Shown piece by piece: positions 27,270 to 38,152 of a stretch of DNA of 64,000 bases. A program made the position numbers and the translations under genes. The notes beneath the pieces are model-generated. The model was not told where the DNA came from. It worked only from the letters and a program-made list of their open reading frames with translations, and searched no databases. Each line of letters starts with the position of its first letter. Positions within the stretch are counted from its first letter, which is position 1. This DNA is from Thalassospira sp. ER-Se-21-Dark (GTDB lineage: Bacteria > Pseudomonadota > Alphaproteobacteria > Rhodospirillales > Thalassospiraceae). The stretch covers positions 62,001-126,000 of the forward strand of contig NZ_VDEZ01000004.1 in the NCBI RefSeq assembly GCF_017922435.1, in the 5' to 3' direction.

Positions 27270-27980
27270 TTATTGATTCTGGGCCTTGCGAAATGGATCC
27301 GTTTGCGCGACCAGGGCGGAGAACTTTTTCATGAAGGGGGCGAATTCCGCGCCGAGATAATGATAAAGCGGCAAGACGGAAATTGTCTCCTCGATTGCCG
27401 GTGCTGGTGTGTTGCCCAGAATGCCCTTTGTCAGCATGTCGTCGATATTGCTATCTGCGGACAGAAAACGCGTGATACGCCCTTCGGCATAGGCTTGATG
27501 CTTTTCGGTATTAAACATCATTGGCTTGTGCGTGATGCCGGTTTTGGCCGTATCGGCATGGACGTACTTTTCCTGCCATATCACGCCGAGCGTAAAGGCA
27601 ATCGGCGTTGACGGGTCTTGATCGTTCGGATTCCGCCAAAGCCGGTTTGCAATTTCGCGGAGAGCAACCGGTGATCTTACAAACGCGCGGGAATAGTTCT
27701 TTTCGGCCGGTATTGCGCGGTATAACTCGCCATCCACGAGGCCTTGGTTGAAATGTAAAAGTCCGCGACGCCCCGGCAGTTTGACGGCCTGAAGCGGGCA
27801 ACCGAGATCCGCATAGAGTTTCTGCAAGATGACAATCGACTTCTGCGACATCGGGTCATTTTCGACATAGGCGATCTTTTCGGGGCATTCGACATCAGCC
27901 TCATTGGCCAAAGCATCGGTGCTGAATGTTTGCGAAGAAAACAAACCGACAAGGGCAAATAACAGAAAAACGGGCGCCAT
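27270..27980 (-). CDS. Secreted protein resembling solute-binding (family 3-like) domains
   Basis: A 236-residue protein with signal peptide MAPVFLLFALVGLFSSQTF ending near DALA. After cleavage come AYVENDPMSQKSIVILQKLY, GCPLQAVKLPGRRGLLHFNQ and DGELYRAIP, a layout like the bacterial extracellular solute-binding family 3 fold often found in stand-alone periplasmic proteins. Function unknown. A longer start at 28043 lacks a ribosome-binding site, while AGGATCTG precedes ATG 27980. It stands alone between rfbC and the groESL promoter region. Confidence 0.6.
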   Translation of the reverse strand: MAPVFLLFALVGLFSSQTFSTDALANEADVECPEKIAYVENDPMSQKSIVILQKLYADLGCPLQAVKLPGRRGLLHFNQGLVDGELYRAIPAEKNYSRAFVRSPVALREIANRLWRNPNDQDPSTPIAFTLGVIWQEKYVHADTAKTGITHKPMMFNTEKHQAYAEGRITRFLSADSNIDDMLTKGILGNTPAPAIEETISVLPLYHYLGAEFAPFMKKFSALVAQTDPFRKAQNQ

Positions 27981-28365
27981 CAGATCCTGTCGTTTATCTG
28001 AATGCCCGGACGTCAGGGCCGATGAATTTTTACTGCACGACATTTTTTTGCAATCCGGGTGTTTGCGCGGTCATTGGATGTTATTTGCGTTCTTTGGCTG
28101 GAGCTTAGACGCGAAACCCGCTTTTTCATAGGTGTTTGAACCAGGCATCTTCGTCACCTGAACCAGACCTGCCAAACAGCCCTTTGGCAAAAGCAACTGT
28201 GACAGCCCGATATATATTCTTCTGCGGCACGGTGTCGGGGCTTGTTTCCCGGGCTTGAAAATGTTTTGATCAGCGCGCTTTGAAACGGGGGCGGATTTTT
28301 GCTGCGCTCCGAATGCGGAAATCGCCAAAAATCGTGACATTTCTGCGTCTTTTTACATCTCCCTA
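27981..28365. other. Intergenic stretch upstream of the groES promoter
   Basis: About 385 bases with no convincing gene. Short frames on both strands lack ribosome-binding sites and recognisable motifs. An A/T-rich segment near 28200-28220 (ATATATATTCTTC) could belong to a promoter of the divergent secreted-protein gene. No tRNA or structured RNA is recognised. Confidence 0.5.
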
Positions 28366-28394
28366 TTGACTTTGAACTGGTACTCCAATAAATG
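28366..28394 (+). promoter_or_regulatory. Candidate groESL promoter
   Basis: TTGACT (28366-28371), 17-bp spacer, TAAATG (28389-28394). The -10 match is partial. The CIRCE element begins 4 bases downstream, which places it over the transcription start as expected for HrcA control. Confidence 0.55.
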
Positions 28395-28397
28395 CTG

Positions 28398-28424
28398 TTA
28401 GCACTCGCCGGGGGTGAGTGCTAA
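28398..28424. promoter_or_regulatory. CIRCE element (HrcA operator) of groESL
   Basis: TTAGCACTC (28398-28406), nine-base spacer, GAGTGCTAA (28416-28424) matches the CIRCE consensus exactly. HrcA binding here represses groESL at normal temperature. hrcA itself is not in the window. Confidence 0.97.
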
Positions 28425-28489
28425 TACGGGCTCATCCCGGTTAGTCTTAGTTATTAACGAGCCTTAGCTTAAACACGGAGTTGTCTAAA

Positions 28490-28777
28490 ATGAAGTTCCG
28501 TCCGCTGCATGATCGAGTACTGGTACGTCGTGTCGAATCCGACACCAAAACTGCCGGTGGCATCATTATTCCGGATACCGCCAAAGAAAAACCGCAGGAA
28601 GGCGAAGTCATCGCTGTTGGTTCTGGCGTTCGCAAAGAAGATGGCTCGGTCGTAGCCCTCGACGTCAAAGCAGGTGACAAAGTCCTGTTTGGCAAATGGT
28701 CGGGCACCGAAGTCAAGGTCGACGGCGAAGAGCTGTTGATCATGAAAGAATCCGACATCATGGGCATCATGGACTAA
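28490..28777 (+). CDS. groES: Co-chaperonin GroES
   Basis: A 95-residue co-chaperonin. It starts [15 protein letters not shown], has the mobile loop region around [19 protein letters not shown] and ends DIMGIMD, all typical. It caps the GroEL ring during ATP-driven folding. The frame runs a few codons upstream through a TTG, but the ATG with GGAG 9 bases upstream is the natural start. First gene of the CIRCE-controlled operon, 59 bases before groEL. Confidence 0.98.
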   Translation: MKFRPLHDRVLVRRVESDTKTAGGIIIPDTAKEKPQEGEVIAVGSGVRKEDGSVVALDVKAGDKVLFGKWSGTEVKVDGEELLIMKESDIMGIMD

Positions 28778-28821
28778 GTCAGCCCGTTTGGGTGATTTGT
28801 CCACGTTCATCCGTCTCATAG

Positions 28822-30492
<1,671 letters not shown>

Positions 30493-30522
30493 GCCTTACC
30501 CAACCGACCTATCGCATAAGGG

Positions 30523-30555
30523 AAGGGGCTCGCCATTGGCGTGCCCCTTTTCTTT
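30523..30555 (+). terminator. groESL terminator
   Basis: Arms AAGGGGC (30523-30529) and GCCCCTT (30543-30549), inner stem CGCC/GGCG, followed by TTTCTTTG. First of two hairpins after groEL. Confidence 0.75.
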
Positions 30556-30572
30556 GTCTAAGCGGCAATAAA

Positions 30573-30600
30573 AAAGAGCCCGCACACCGGCGGGCTCTTT
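30573..30600. terminator. Bidirectional terminator between groEL and the flavin oxidoreductase
   Basis: Arms AAAGAGCCCGC (30573-30583) and GCGGGCTCTTT (30590-30600), loop ACACCG, flanked by A-run and T-run. Serves both convergent genes. Confidence 0.85.
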
Positions 30601-30617
30601 GATGAATTCAAAAGGTG

Positions 30618-31712
30618 TCAGCCAAACAGCTTTTTAAGCGTTCGGGGCTGACAGCGCAGATATTGCGGAGCGGCCTTGACCTCGGCGCCCAGCGTTGCGG
30701 CGGCATGCCACGGCCAGCGCGGGTCATACAGAATGCCGCGCGCAAGGGCGATGGCATCGGCCTGACCGGTAAAGGTGATGGCTTCTGCCTGTTCGGCCTC
30801 GGTGATCAGGCCCACCGCAATTGTGGTTATGCCGGTTTCGGCCTTGATGCGGGCCGCAAACGGGACCTGATAATTGGGTCCTAGCGGGATTTTCTGATCG
30901 ATATGAAGGCCGCCCGATGAAACATGGATAAAATCGCATCCACGGTCCTTGAGGAGTTTGGCCAGCGCGACGCTTTGATCAATATCCCAGCCGTCGTCGA
31001 CCCAGTCGGTTGCCGATATACGGATGCCGAGCGGATAGTCCGCGCCAACGGCCTTGCGGATGGCGTCATAGACTTCGATCACGATGCGCGTGCGGTTTTC
31101 AAATGAACCGCCATATTCATCGTCACGCTTGTTGGCATGCGGTGACAGGAATTGATGGAGCAAATAGCCATGCGCACCATGAATTTCAATCGCGTCAAAA
31201 CCCAACCGGATGGACCGTTCAGCCGCCTCGACAAAGGCCTGAATGACTTCTGCAATGCGTGATTTTGTCATCGCCTCGGGGATTGGATCACCGTCACGGA
31301 ACGGCACGGCAGAGGGGGCTGAGACCTGCCAGCCATTTTCGTGGTCCGGGGAAAGGGCGTGGCCCCCGAGCCACGGTTTTTCACAAGACGCCTTGCGCCC
31401 GGCATGGGCCAGTTGGATGGCGATCGGCATGTCGGAATGGCTGCGGACAGCTTTAAGCGTTTTACCAAGTGCTGCCTCGGTTTCGTTATCCCACAGGCCG
31501 ACATCGCCATAGGTAATGCGTCCTTCGGGTTCGACGGCGGTGGCTTCGATAATCAGAAGACCGGCACCTGACTGCGCCAGATTGCCCAGATGCATGTCAT
31601 GCCAATGGGTGACCTTGCCGTTATCGGCGGAATACTGGCACATCGGTGCAATGATAATGCGGTTATCAAGGGATAGCTTGCCCAGTGAAAGCGGGGTGAA
31701 AAGAGTGCTCAT
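30618..31712 (-). CDS. NADH:flavin oxidoreductase, Old Yellow Enzyme family (YqjM/XenA-like)
   Basis: A 364-residue FMN-dependent TIM-barrel enzyme. The N-terminus LFTPLSLGKLSLDNRIIIAPMCQYSA has the cysteine typical of the YqjM/XenA 'thermophilic-like' subclass. Substrate-site histidines are in DAIEIHGAHGYLLHQFLSP, and QLAHAGRKAS, FENRTRIVIEVYDAIR and FIHVSSGG are conserved. Such enzymes reduce activated C=C bonds using NAD(P)H. A role in electrophile stress would fit its place between groESL and hsp20, but that is inference. Confidence 0.92.
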   Translation of the reverse strand: MSTLFTPLSLGKLSLDNRIIIAPMCQYSADNGKVTHWHDMHLGNLAQSGAGLLIIEATAVEPEGRITYGDVGLWDNETEAALGKTLKAVRSHSDMPIAIQLAHAGRKASCEKPWLGGHALSPDHENGWQVSAPSAVPFRDGDPIPEAMTKSRIAEVIQAFVEAAERSIRLGFDAIEIHGAHGYLLHQFLSPHANKRDDEYGGSFENRTRIVIEVYDAIRKAVGADYPLGIRISATDWVDDGWDIDQSVALAKLLKDRGCDFIHVSSGGLHIDQKIPLGPNYQVPFAARIKAETGITTIAVGLITEAEQAEAITFTGQADAIALARGILYDPRWPWHAAATLGAEVKAAPQYLRCQPRTLKKLFG

Positions 31713-32023
31713 ATGCGTTCCTTTAACTCGGACGGTGGTGCGTGTGCGCCAATCAATGGGATGAAGCTAATCCGAGGGCGGGGCGGGTGCCAGCGTAATG
31801 TTGAATTTTTCCAGGGAATGGAATGCCAGAAGGTATTTGTCCAAGCAGGCGATCAGAAAAAATCAAAAATTCGCAAAAAAAAATGCATCGACCTACTTGC
31901 AGAAACTTTCACCCGATCTATCTCAAGGTCGGAAAGGGGCATGGTGCCCTGATACGCGTCAAGGTTGCAGCCTGGTCTGGACTGATGGCGCAAGAATACT
32001 CGTCTGTAATGGAGGGTACTACA
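31713..32023. other. Intergenic region upstream of hsp20 and the flavin oxidoreductase
   Basis: About 310 bases holding the divergent promoters. A 17-base stretch at 31768-31784 recurs at 38919-38935. CTTGCA (31896-31901) followed 16 bases later by CTATCT (31918-31923) is a weak heat-shock-sigma-like match. No CIRCE element is present, and I see no clear ROSE-type RNA thermometer near the GGAGG site. Confidence 0.45.
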
Positions 32024-32527
32024 ATGACTGGTCTTCAGACTCTAAATGGATCCCGTCGTCCGTCTTCTTCACCGACTTACGGTGATCCTTTCACTCTTAT
32101 TTCCCGTGACGTTGACCGCATGATCGGTTCGATCTTTGGTCACCGTGCATCCCCATCGGCACAGGTATCTTCCGAAGAAGGCGAAGCGACCCAACCGTTG
32201 CTGAGCCCGCGGATCGACATCTATGACGGCGAAGATCACTTTGAACTTTCCGCCGAACTTCCGGGCGTTGAACAGGATGACGTCAATGTCGAAGTGCTTG
32301 ACGGTGTTCTGACCATCACCGGCGAGAAGAAATTCAGCCGTGAAAGCAAGGATGGCGCCCATGTTGTCGAGCGCAGCTATGGCAGCTTCAAGCGGTCCTT
32401 CCGCCTGAATGACACCATTGATGCCGACAACATTACCGCATCCTTCAAGAACGGTGTTCTGTTGCTTACTCTTCCAAAGGTAGCAGAACAGAAGCCCGAA
32501 CCGCGCAAGATTGCGGTGACTGGCTAA
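32024..32527 (+). CDS. Small heat-shock protein, Hsp20 family
   Basis: A 167-residue alpha-crystallin-type holdase. The crystallin domain spans about 60-155, with FELSAELPGVEQDDVNVEV, LTITGEKKF, the ERSYGSFKRSFRL block and the C-terminal GVLLLTLPK. The frame is open from 31823, but that extension has no family character; ATG 32024 has GGAGG 8 bases upstream. It binds unfolding proteins under heat stress. A strong terminator follows. Located 1.5 kb from groESL, making a small heat-shock neighbourhood. Confidence 0.94.
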   Translation: MTGLQTLNGSRRPSSSPTYGDPFTLISRDVDRMIGSIFGHRASPSAQVSSEEGEATQPLLSPRIDIYDGEDHFELSAELPGVEQDDVNVEVLDGVLTITGEKKFSRESKDGAHVVERSYGSFKRSFRLNDTIDADNITASFKNGVLLLTLPKVAEQKPEPRKIAVTG

Positions 32528-32568
32528 CGACTGTCTCTCCTCCCTGAGAAGCTTCCCCTGATAAGACT

Positions 32569-32599
32569 GACGGGCGGTTTAACCGCCCGTCTTTTTTTT
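32569..32599 (+). terminator. hsp20 terminator
   Basis: Arms GACGGGCGG (32569-32577) and CCGCCCGTC (32583-32591), loop TTTAA, then eight T residues. Strong rho-independent terminator. Confidence 0.93.
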
Positions 32600-32620
32600 G
32601 TGTTCGCAGATTGGTGAGGC

Positions 32621-33742
32621 TTAGGTTGCCGGGCGCCCGGCATAGCCGCTGCAATGATCAAGCGGCATGTCAAAGAGCCCTGTTTCATCAAAGCGGTCGA
32701 GTGCATCTTTCCACGGTGTCAGGTCGATATTCTGTGCCTTGAGCCAGTCGGGATTGTAATAGGTATCGCAATAACGATCCCCACCGTCACACAGCAAGGT
32801 CACGACCGACCCGGTTTGTCCAGCCTTCTTCATTTCCGAGATCAGCGACAGGGTCGCGATCAGGTTGGTGCCTGTCGATCCGCCGCAGCGCCGGCCAAGA
32901 TGCTTTTTCAGGTAATAAAGGGCGGCAAAGCTGGCGGCATCGGGGATGCGATACATGCGATCGACCACGGTCGGGTTGAAGCTGGGTTCGACGCGCGGGC
33001 GACCGATGCCTTCAACGCGCGATCCCTTGCTGTTGGTGATCGAACAGTCGCCGGTTTCATACCCGTCATAGAAAACCGAGTTTTCCGGGTCGGCCACGCA
33101 TAGCTCACAGCCCTGACCAAGGCTTCGGCCATAACGGATATAGCGTCCGATGGTCGATGATGTGCCACCCGTTCCGGCACCAACAATGATCCAGCGTGGG
33201 ATGGGGTGGGGTTCGCGTTTGAGCTGATCAAAGATGCTTTCGGCGATGTTGTTGTTGCCACGCCAGTCGGTCGCGCGTTCGGCATAGGTGAACTGGTCCA
33301 TATAATGGCCACCCAGTTCGCGTGCCAGACGTTGCGATTCCTCATAAATCTGGCCGCTGTGATCGACCAGATGGCTTTCGCCGCCATAAAAGGCGATCTG
33401 ATCGATTTTCTGCTGTGATGTGGATTTCGGCATCACCGCAATAAAGCGCAGGCCAAGAAGGCGGGCGAAATAGGCCTCTGATACGGCGGTGGAGCCACTT
33501 GATGCCTCGATGATCGGGGTGTCCTTGTTGATCCAGCCATTGCACAGACCATAGAGAAACAGCGACCGGGCCAGACGATGTTTGAGGCTACCGGATGGAT
33601 GGGTTGACTCATCTTTAAGGTACAGGCCAATGTCACCAAGCTTTGGCAGATCAAGGCGGATCAGATGGGTATCGGCAGATCGGTTGAAATCGGCTTCAAT
33701 CGTGCTGATGGCATCGGCCACCCATTGGCGGTCATAAGGCAT
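32621..33742 (-). CDS. PLP-dependent cysteine synthase-family protein (Cds1/desulfhydrase-like)
   Basis: A 373-residue fold-type II PLP enzyme. The PLP lysine is K54 in [34 protein letters not shown] binds the substrate carboxylate (in place of the CysK TSGNTG), and [16 protein letters not shown] binds the PLP phosphate. The protein is longer than CysK/CysM (about 310) and the C-terminal [15 protein letters not shown] is typical of the Cds1-like group, for which L-cysteine desulfhydrase activity is known. It could make or break cysteine; sequence alone does not decide. It stands alone. Confidence 0.85.
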   Translation of the reverse strand: MPYDRQWVADAISTIEADFNRSADTHLIRLDLPKLGDIGLYLKDESTHPSGSLKHRLARSLFLYGLCNGWINKDTPIIEASSGSTAVSEAYFARLLGLRFIAVMPKSTSQQKIDQIAFYGGESHLVDHSGQIYEESQRLARELGGHYMDQFTYAERATDWRGNNNIAESIFDQLKREPHPIPRWIIVGAGTGGTSSTIGRYIRYGRSLGQGCELCVADPENSVFYDGYETGDCSITNSKGSRVEGIGRPRVEPSFNPTVVDRMYRIPDAASFAALYYLKKHLGRRCGGSTGTNLIATLSLISEMKKAGQTGSVVTLLCDGGDRYCDTYYNPDWLKAQNIDLTPWKDALDRFDETGLFDMPLDHCSGYAGRPAT

Positions 33743-33974
33743 GAAACATCCTGACGTCTGGTTGGATCACTTTTTGGCCAAGTTTGGCCCGGAATCGTCA
33801 TCTGTTTAGGGCAATATAATACAAAAAACGACAGTAAAATTGTGCCGGTACATTTTCACAACCGATCAGCAAACGTCGATTTTATCAGATTGGGCTTGCT
33901 AACACTTTTTTCAAAGCTCACCTTTAAGATACAAGCTTCACGATTCTTTCGATTTGACGGGATGGCGCGAAATC

Positions 33975-34277
33975 ATGGCTGACGACGATAAGGACCCGTT
34001 TAGCGTGCGTATGGGAGCCTCCGACATTGGGGCGGCTTATGATGTGCCTGTGCGTGTGTCAACGGTGATTGGCAAAAGCCAGATCCAGGTCGCGCAATTG
34101 ATGCGCCTGACCCGTGGTGCCGTGCTTGAGCTGGACCGCCGCGTGGGGGAGCCGGTTGATATCTACGTCAACAACCGACTGGTTGCCCGCGGCGAACTGG
34201 TTGTCGTCGACGAAAATCTGGGTGTGACGATTACCGAGGTTGTCAAAAGCGGCATGGTGATCGAAACCCACCACTAA
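33975..34277 (+). CDS. fliN: Flagellar motor switch protein FliN, stand-alone
   Basis: A 100-residue protein with the SpoA/FliN surface-presentation domain: YDVPVRVSTVIGKSQIQVAQ, LMRLTRGAVLELDR, GEPVDIYVNNRLVARGELVV and VTITEV, the whole FliN core. In the C-ring it binds FliM and helps set rotation direction. The start is ATG 33975; the open frame reaches to a TTG at 33954. No other flagellar gene lies nearby, so this copy is isolated, either the only FliN moved from its cluster or a second copy. A terminator follows. Confidence 0.92.
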   Translation: MADDDKDPFSVRMGASDIGAAYDVPVRVSTVIGKSQIQVAQLMRLTRGAVLELDRRVGEPVDIYVNNRLVARGELVVVDENLGVTITEVVKSGMVIETHH

Positions 34278-34301
34278 TTGCGAACGCACTGCAATCAACG
34301 C

Positions 34302-34337
34302 ATCCCACCGGCTCATGGCTGACGGTGGGATTTTTTT
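34302..34337 (+). terminator. fliN terminator
   Basis: Arms ATCCCACCG (34302-34310) and CGGTGGGAT (34323-34331), followed by a run of seven T. It separates fliN from gcd. Confidence 0.9.
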
Positions 34338-34456
34338 GTCCTCGGTGGAACTTGCAAGGTTTTCAGGCGTTTGTGAATAAACCCCTTTGAAGACTCAAGT
34401 TCCGGTCCACTGTCTTTGATGACGGTTGGCGACCTCATTTAGCCGAGGGTTACCCC

Positions 34457-36811
34457 ATGATTAATCTAGTGACATCAGGCCTTCTGGCTTTGATCGGTCT
34501 TGCACTTTCTGTTGGCGGTGCATGGCTGATTGCGGTCGGCGGGAGTTTCTATTACGCGCTTGCCGGATTGGCCTTCCTGTTTGCAAGCTTTCTGGCCTTT
34601 TCACGCAAGCCTGTCCTGTTGCCGTTTTATGGCGCGTTTACAGTAGCAAGTCTGGTCTGGGCTGTGTGGGAGGCCGGGTTTGACTGGTGGCAACTGGCAC
34701 CGCGCGGCGGGCTGATCATTGTTGTCGGGCTTTGGCTGATGACGCCTGTTTTCCGCAAAACTTTAGTCCGGGCGTCGCAGGATGAGGATGGTGCAAGTGA
34801 GAATAAGGCGCCGGTTCGGTCCTTTGTGCTTGAAGGCAGTATCGTCATCGCCGTGATCGTTGCGGTTTATTCGATGATGAACAATCCCAATGCGATCGAG
34901 GGCACTCTGCCAACCAGTACGGTTGTCGAGAACCCGCAATATGGCGGGTCTGTGCCCGATGGCGATTGGCATCATTATGGTCGGACGACCTATGGGCAAC
35001 GCTATTCACCGCTTGATCAGATCAATACCGATAATGTTGCGTCGCTTGAACAGGCCTGGGTCTATCAGACCGGTGATTTGAAACGCGAAAGTGACGTGCC
35101 TGAAACCACCTATCAGGTCACACCGCTTAAGATTGGCGAGACGCTGTATCTTTGCACACCGCACAGTTGGGCGATTGCGATTGATGCCAAAACCGGACAG
35201 GAAAAGTGGAAATTTGATCCGGGTATTCCGCAAAATCCGGACCGTCAGCATCAGACATGCCGGGGTGTCACCTATTACAAGGACACGGCCACCAACGAAA
35301 CCGGCCCCTGCACCGAACGTGTGTTCCTGCCGACATCGGATGCACGCCTGATCGCCCTTGATGCGGCAACGGGTGAAGTTTGCCCGTCATTCGGGGATGA
35401 GGGCACCGTGCATCTGGAAACCAACATGCCCTACAATCCGGCGGGCTATTATTATTCAACGTCGCCACCGGTTGCCGCAGATGGCAAAATCATCATTGGC
35501 GGGGCGGTGAATGATAACTATTCCACCAAATCGCAGTCGGGCGTTATTCGCGCCTATGACATCAATACCGGCGAGCTGATCTGGAATTGGGATTCCGGCA
35601 ATCCGGACCAAACCGAACCGATCCCCGATGATCAAACCTATACCGCCAACTCGCCCAACAGCTGGTCGGTATCCAGTGCGGACGAGGCGCTTGGCATGAT
35701 CTATGTGCCGTTGGGCAACAAGGTGCCTGATCAGTTGGGCATGAACCGCGATGAAAATGTGGAAACCTATTCCTCGTCGATCGTGGCACTTAGCCTTGAG
35801 ACCGGGCAGGTCCAGTGGGTGCGTCAGACGGTGCATCATGATCTTTGGGATATGGATGTACCGGCACAGCCAGCCTTGCTTGATATCACCAACCCCGATG
35901 GGGAAACCGTTCCGGCACTGGTCGGACCGACCAAACAGGGCGATATCTATGTTCTGGACCGCCGCACCGGTGAGCCGATCATTCCGGTGACCGAGGTGCC
36001 CGCACCTGGTGGCGCAATCCCCGAGGATCATACCGCCCCGACCCAGCCGGTCTCAGGCCTGACCTTCATGCCAGAGCCGCTGACCGGCAAGGATATGTGG
36101 GGCATTACCCTGTTTGATCAGATGGCGTGTCGCATCGCATTCCATCTGTTGAAATATGAAGGCCGCTATACGCCGCCGTCTCTGGAAGGGACGCTGGTGT
36201 ATCCCGGCAACTTCGGGACATTTAACTGGGGCAGTGTTGCGGTTGATCCGGAACGCCAGATCATGTTTGGCATGCCAACCTATCTAGCCTTTACCTCGCG
36301 CCTGATTCCGCGGGCCGAGGTGCCACCGCGCGGCAGTGAAAAGGCCAGTGAAATGGGGATTAACCGCAACGAAGGTGCGCCCTATGCCGTTGAAATGGGG
36401 CCGTTCCTGTCGCCGCTTGGTATCCCATGCCAGGCCCCGCCATGGGGATATGTTGCCGGTGCCGACCTGCGTACGGGCGAGATTGCCTATATGCACAAAA
36501 ACGGTACGGTCGAAGACATGACCCCGTTGCCGTTGCCATTCGAACTTGGTGTGCCGGGCATTGGTGGCCCGATCCTGACCAAGGGTGGTGTGGCGTTCCT
36601 TGGCGCGGCGGTCGATAACTATTTCCGCGCCTATGACGCAACGACCGGCGAGAAGATTTGGGAAACACGTCTTCCGGCTGGTGGTCAATCAACGCCAATG
36701 ACCTATGAAACCGATGACGGGACGCAATATGTGCTGATCGTCGCAGGTGGTCATGGATCAATTGGCACCAAGCCGGGCGATTATGTGATTGCCTATAAGC
36801 TTGCCGAGTAA
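34457..36811 (+). CDS. gcd: Membrane-bound PQQ-dependent glucose dehydrogenase
   Basis: A 784-residue quinoprotein, near the usual 796. About five N-terminal membrane helices (residues 1-150) are followed by a periplasmic eight-bladed PQQ propeller: WHHYGRTTYGQRYSPLDQI, TYQVTPLKIGETLYLCTPH, ALDAATGEVCPSFG and the W-motif-like QVQWVRQTVHHDLWDMDVPA. HDLWD and GDIYVLDRRTGEPI are hallmarks. It oxidises glucose and other aldoses to aldonolactones in the periplasm and feeds electrons to ubiquinone. PQQ synthesis genes are not in the window. It could feed the sugar-acid dehydratase at 15885; that link is inference. Confidence 0.95.
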   Translation: MINLVTSGLLALIGLALSVGGAWLIAVGGSFYYALAGLAFLFASFLAFSRKPVLLPFYGAFTVASLVWAVWEAGFDWWQLAPRGGLIIVVGLWLMTPVFRKTLVRASQDEDGASENKAPVRSFVLEGSIVIAVIVAVYSMMNNPNAIEGTLPTSTVVENPQYGGSVPDGDWHHYGRTTYGQRYSPLDQINTDNVASLEQAWVYQTGDLKRESDVPETTYQVTPLKIGETLYLCTPHSWAIAIDAKTGQEKWKFDPGIPQNPDRQHQTCRGVTYYKDTATNETGPCTERVFLPTSDARLIALDAATGEVCPSFGDEGTVHLETNMPYNPAGYYYSTSPPVAADGKIIIGGAVNDNYSTKSQSGVIRAYDINTGELIWNWDSGNPDQTEPIPDDQTYTANSPNSWSVSSADEALGMIYVPLGNKVPDQLGMNRDENVETYSSSIVALSLETGQVQWVRQTVHHDLWDMDVPAQPALLDITNPDGETVPALVGPTKQGDIYVLDRRTGEPIIPVTEVPAPGGAIPEDHTAPTQPVSGLTFMPEPLTGKDMWGITLFDQMACRIAFHLLKYEGRYTPPSLEGTLVYPGNFGTFNWGSVAVDPERQIMFGMPTYLAFTSRLIPRAEVPPRGSEKASEMGINRNEGAPYAVEMGPFLSPLGIPCQAPPWGYVAGADLRTGEIAYMHKNGTVEDMTPLPLPFELGVPGIGGPILTKGGVAFLGAAVDNYFRAYDATTGEKIWETRLPAGGQSTPMTYETDDGTQYVLIVAGGHGSIGTKPGDYVIAYKLAE

Positions 36812-36837
36812 GATCGGCCAAAACAGACCTTAAAGCG

Positions 36838-36869
36838 CACGGGCATCTGAAAGAAATCAGGTGCCCGTG
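36838..36869. terminator. Terminator hairpin between gcd and the Sel1 gene
   Basis: Arms CACGGGCATCTGA (36838-36850) and TCAGGTGCCCGTG (36857-36869), 13 bp with one wobble pair. Located between convergent genes. Confidence 0.7.
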
Positions 36870-36890
36870 TCATATCTGGCGCTTGCAAGC

Positions 36891-37658
36891 CTATCCCGTC
36901 GCATCAAGGGCGAGGCGTTTTTCAACCCGTTGAATTTCCTCGGGCCGGAGCCTTGGTTCCAGCGCATCCAGTGCGGCCTGCGGGTTCAGTGGTTCTGCCT
37001 CGTTGGCACCTTCGGGAAAGGTGATCGGGCCGCTTGCAGCACGCCTTAGCCAATAATAGGCGTCGGCATAATTCTGTTTCACGCCCCAGCCACGTTCAAG
37101 CAAGGCACCGAACATGAACTGTGCGGCGTGCATGTTTTCGTTTGCGGCAATTTCAAAGTAATGCGCGGCCTCGACAAAGTTCTGGCGAACCCCGCGGCCA
37201 TGGAAATACTGCGCGCCGATCATATAGGCGGCATTGGCATTGTGCGGATCAATGCGCAGTGCGCGCTTGAAGTATTTCGTGGCCTGAAAATGATCATAGG
37301 GCAGGCCAAATCCGTTGAAATGCATCAGGCCAAGATAATAGGTCGCCCCGCCATGGTTGGTCTTTGCAGCCTTGCCAAACCACTGGGCCGCCATTTCGTA
37401 TTCAGGCGTCCCCAGATCACCACGAAAATACAGCAGACCCAGCGCATATTGCGCATACGGGTCGTTTTCCTGTGCCGCCAGATGCCAGAAGGACTGCGCA
37501 CGCACGTAATCCCCAGCCTGATAGGCGTAGTAGCCTGTCTGGTATTCCTTGCTCATGTCAGCTGTATGGCCCGCTGTTGGCAACAGCAGGCAGGCCAGCA
37601 CGGCAAGTGCGAATAAGGGGTGTCGGCCCGAAAGGCTGGCCGATGAGGGGCTGGTCAC
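36891..37658 (-). CDS. Secreted Sel1-like repeat protein
   Basis: A 255-residue periplasmic protein with a signal segment (LFALAVLACLLLPTAGHTA). At least four Sel1/TPR-like helical repeats follow: AQSFWHLAAQENDPYAQYAL, AAQWFGKAAKTNHGGATYYL, ATKYFKRALRIDPHNANAAY, AAHYFEIAANENMHAAQFMF. These repeats build protein-binding scaffolds, often in the envelope. No partner is apparent. The C-terminal part RLRPEEIQRVEKRLALDATG is helical and charged. Confidence 0.87.
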   Translation of the reverse strand: MTSPSSASLSGRHPLFALAVLACLLLPTAGHTADMSKEYQTGYYAYQAGDYVRAQSFWHLAAQENDPYAQYALGLLYFRGDLGTPEYEMAAQWFGKAAKTNHGGATYYLGLMHFNGFGLPYDHFQATKYFKRALRIDPHNANAAYMIGAQYFHGRGVRQNFVEAAHYFEIAANENMHAAQFMFGALLERGWGVKQNYADAYYWLRRAASGPITFPEGANEAEPLNPQAALDALEPRLRPEEIQRVEKRLALDATG

Positions 37659-37670
37659 GCGTGGGAACCG

Positions 37671-38027
37671 TCAGGAGTTTGTTTTAAACAGGGGCACGAC
37701 CTTGCGGGCGCGTTTTTCGATGGCTTCAAGCACATTGACGATTTCAGCGCTTTGTTTGATGCGCTCACCGCTATGCAGGGCAACATATTGTCCGGCATTT
37801 TTGTGCTCGTTACCGAGCTTGATGACCGTGAAAAGAGGGGTTTCGTGGGTTGAACGGAAAATCGAAAACATCGCCATCCCGTCCAGATGATCGATGGCAT
37901 AATCCTTCCAGGCGCCGCTGGCAACCTGTCGGGAATATGTGTTCATGAGTTTCATCAGTTCAGCCCGGTCAAAATGAACAAAGCTTTTGGCTTTGCGGTA
38001 TTTGGCCAAATCGAACAATGTTCCCAT
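37671..38027 (-). CDS. DUF2794 domain protein
   Basis: A 118-residue soluble protein. LAKYRKAKSFVHFDRAELMK, LMNTYSRQVASGAWKDYAID and the segment through RSTHETPLFTVIKL, with the C-terminal helix VNVLEAIEKRARKV, match DUF2794, a short conserved family of Alphaproteobacteria with no known function. The frame extends to 38123, but ATG 38027 has GGAG 7 bases upstream and gives the family length. It ends 13 bases upstream of the Sel1 gene on the same strand, so the two may share a transcript. Confidence 0.8.
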   Translation of the reverse strand: MGTLFDLAKYRKAKSFVHFDRAELMKLMNTYSRQVASGAWKDYAIDHLDGMAMFSIFRSTHETPLFTVIKLGNEHKNAGQYVALHSGERIKQSAEIVNVLEAIEKRARKVVPLFKTNS

Positions 38028-38152
38028 GTGGTACTCCGGCAGCGTGTGTTCGGGGTTGTCCTTTACCACAACGAGAAAATGACAACCTGATGACACGGTA
38101 GCGCGGATTGACCGACGCCTCAAGTTTCAATGGATGAAAAACAGACCGGATT

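Noticed and set aside
31713..32023. ROSE-type RNA thermometer before hsp20
   Set aside because: Looked for an anti-Shine-Dalgarno partner close to GGAGG and found none that pairs well.
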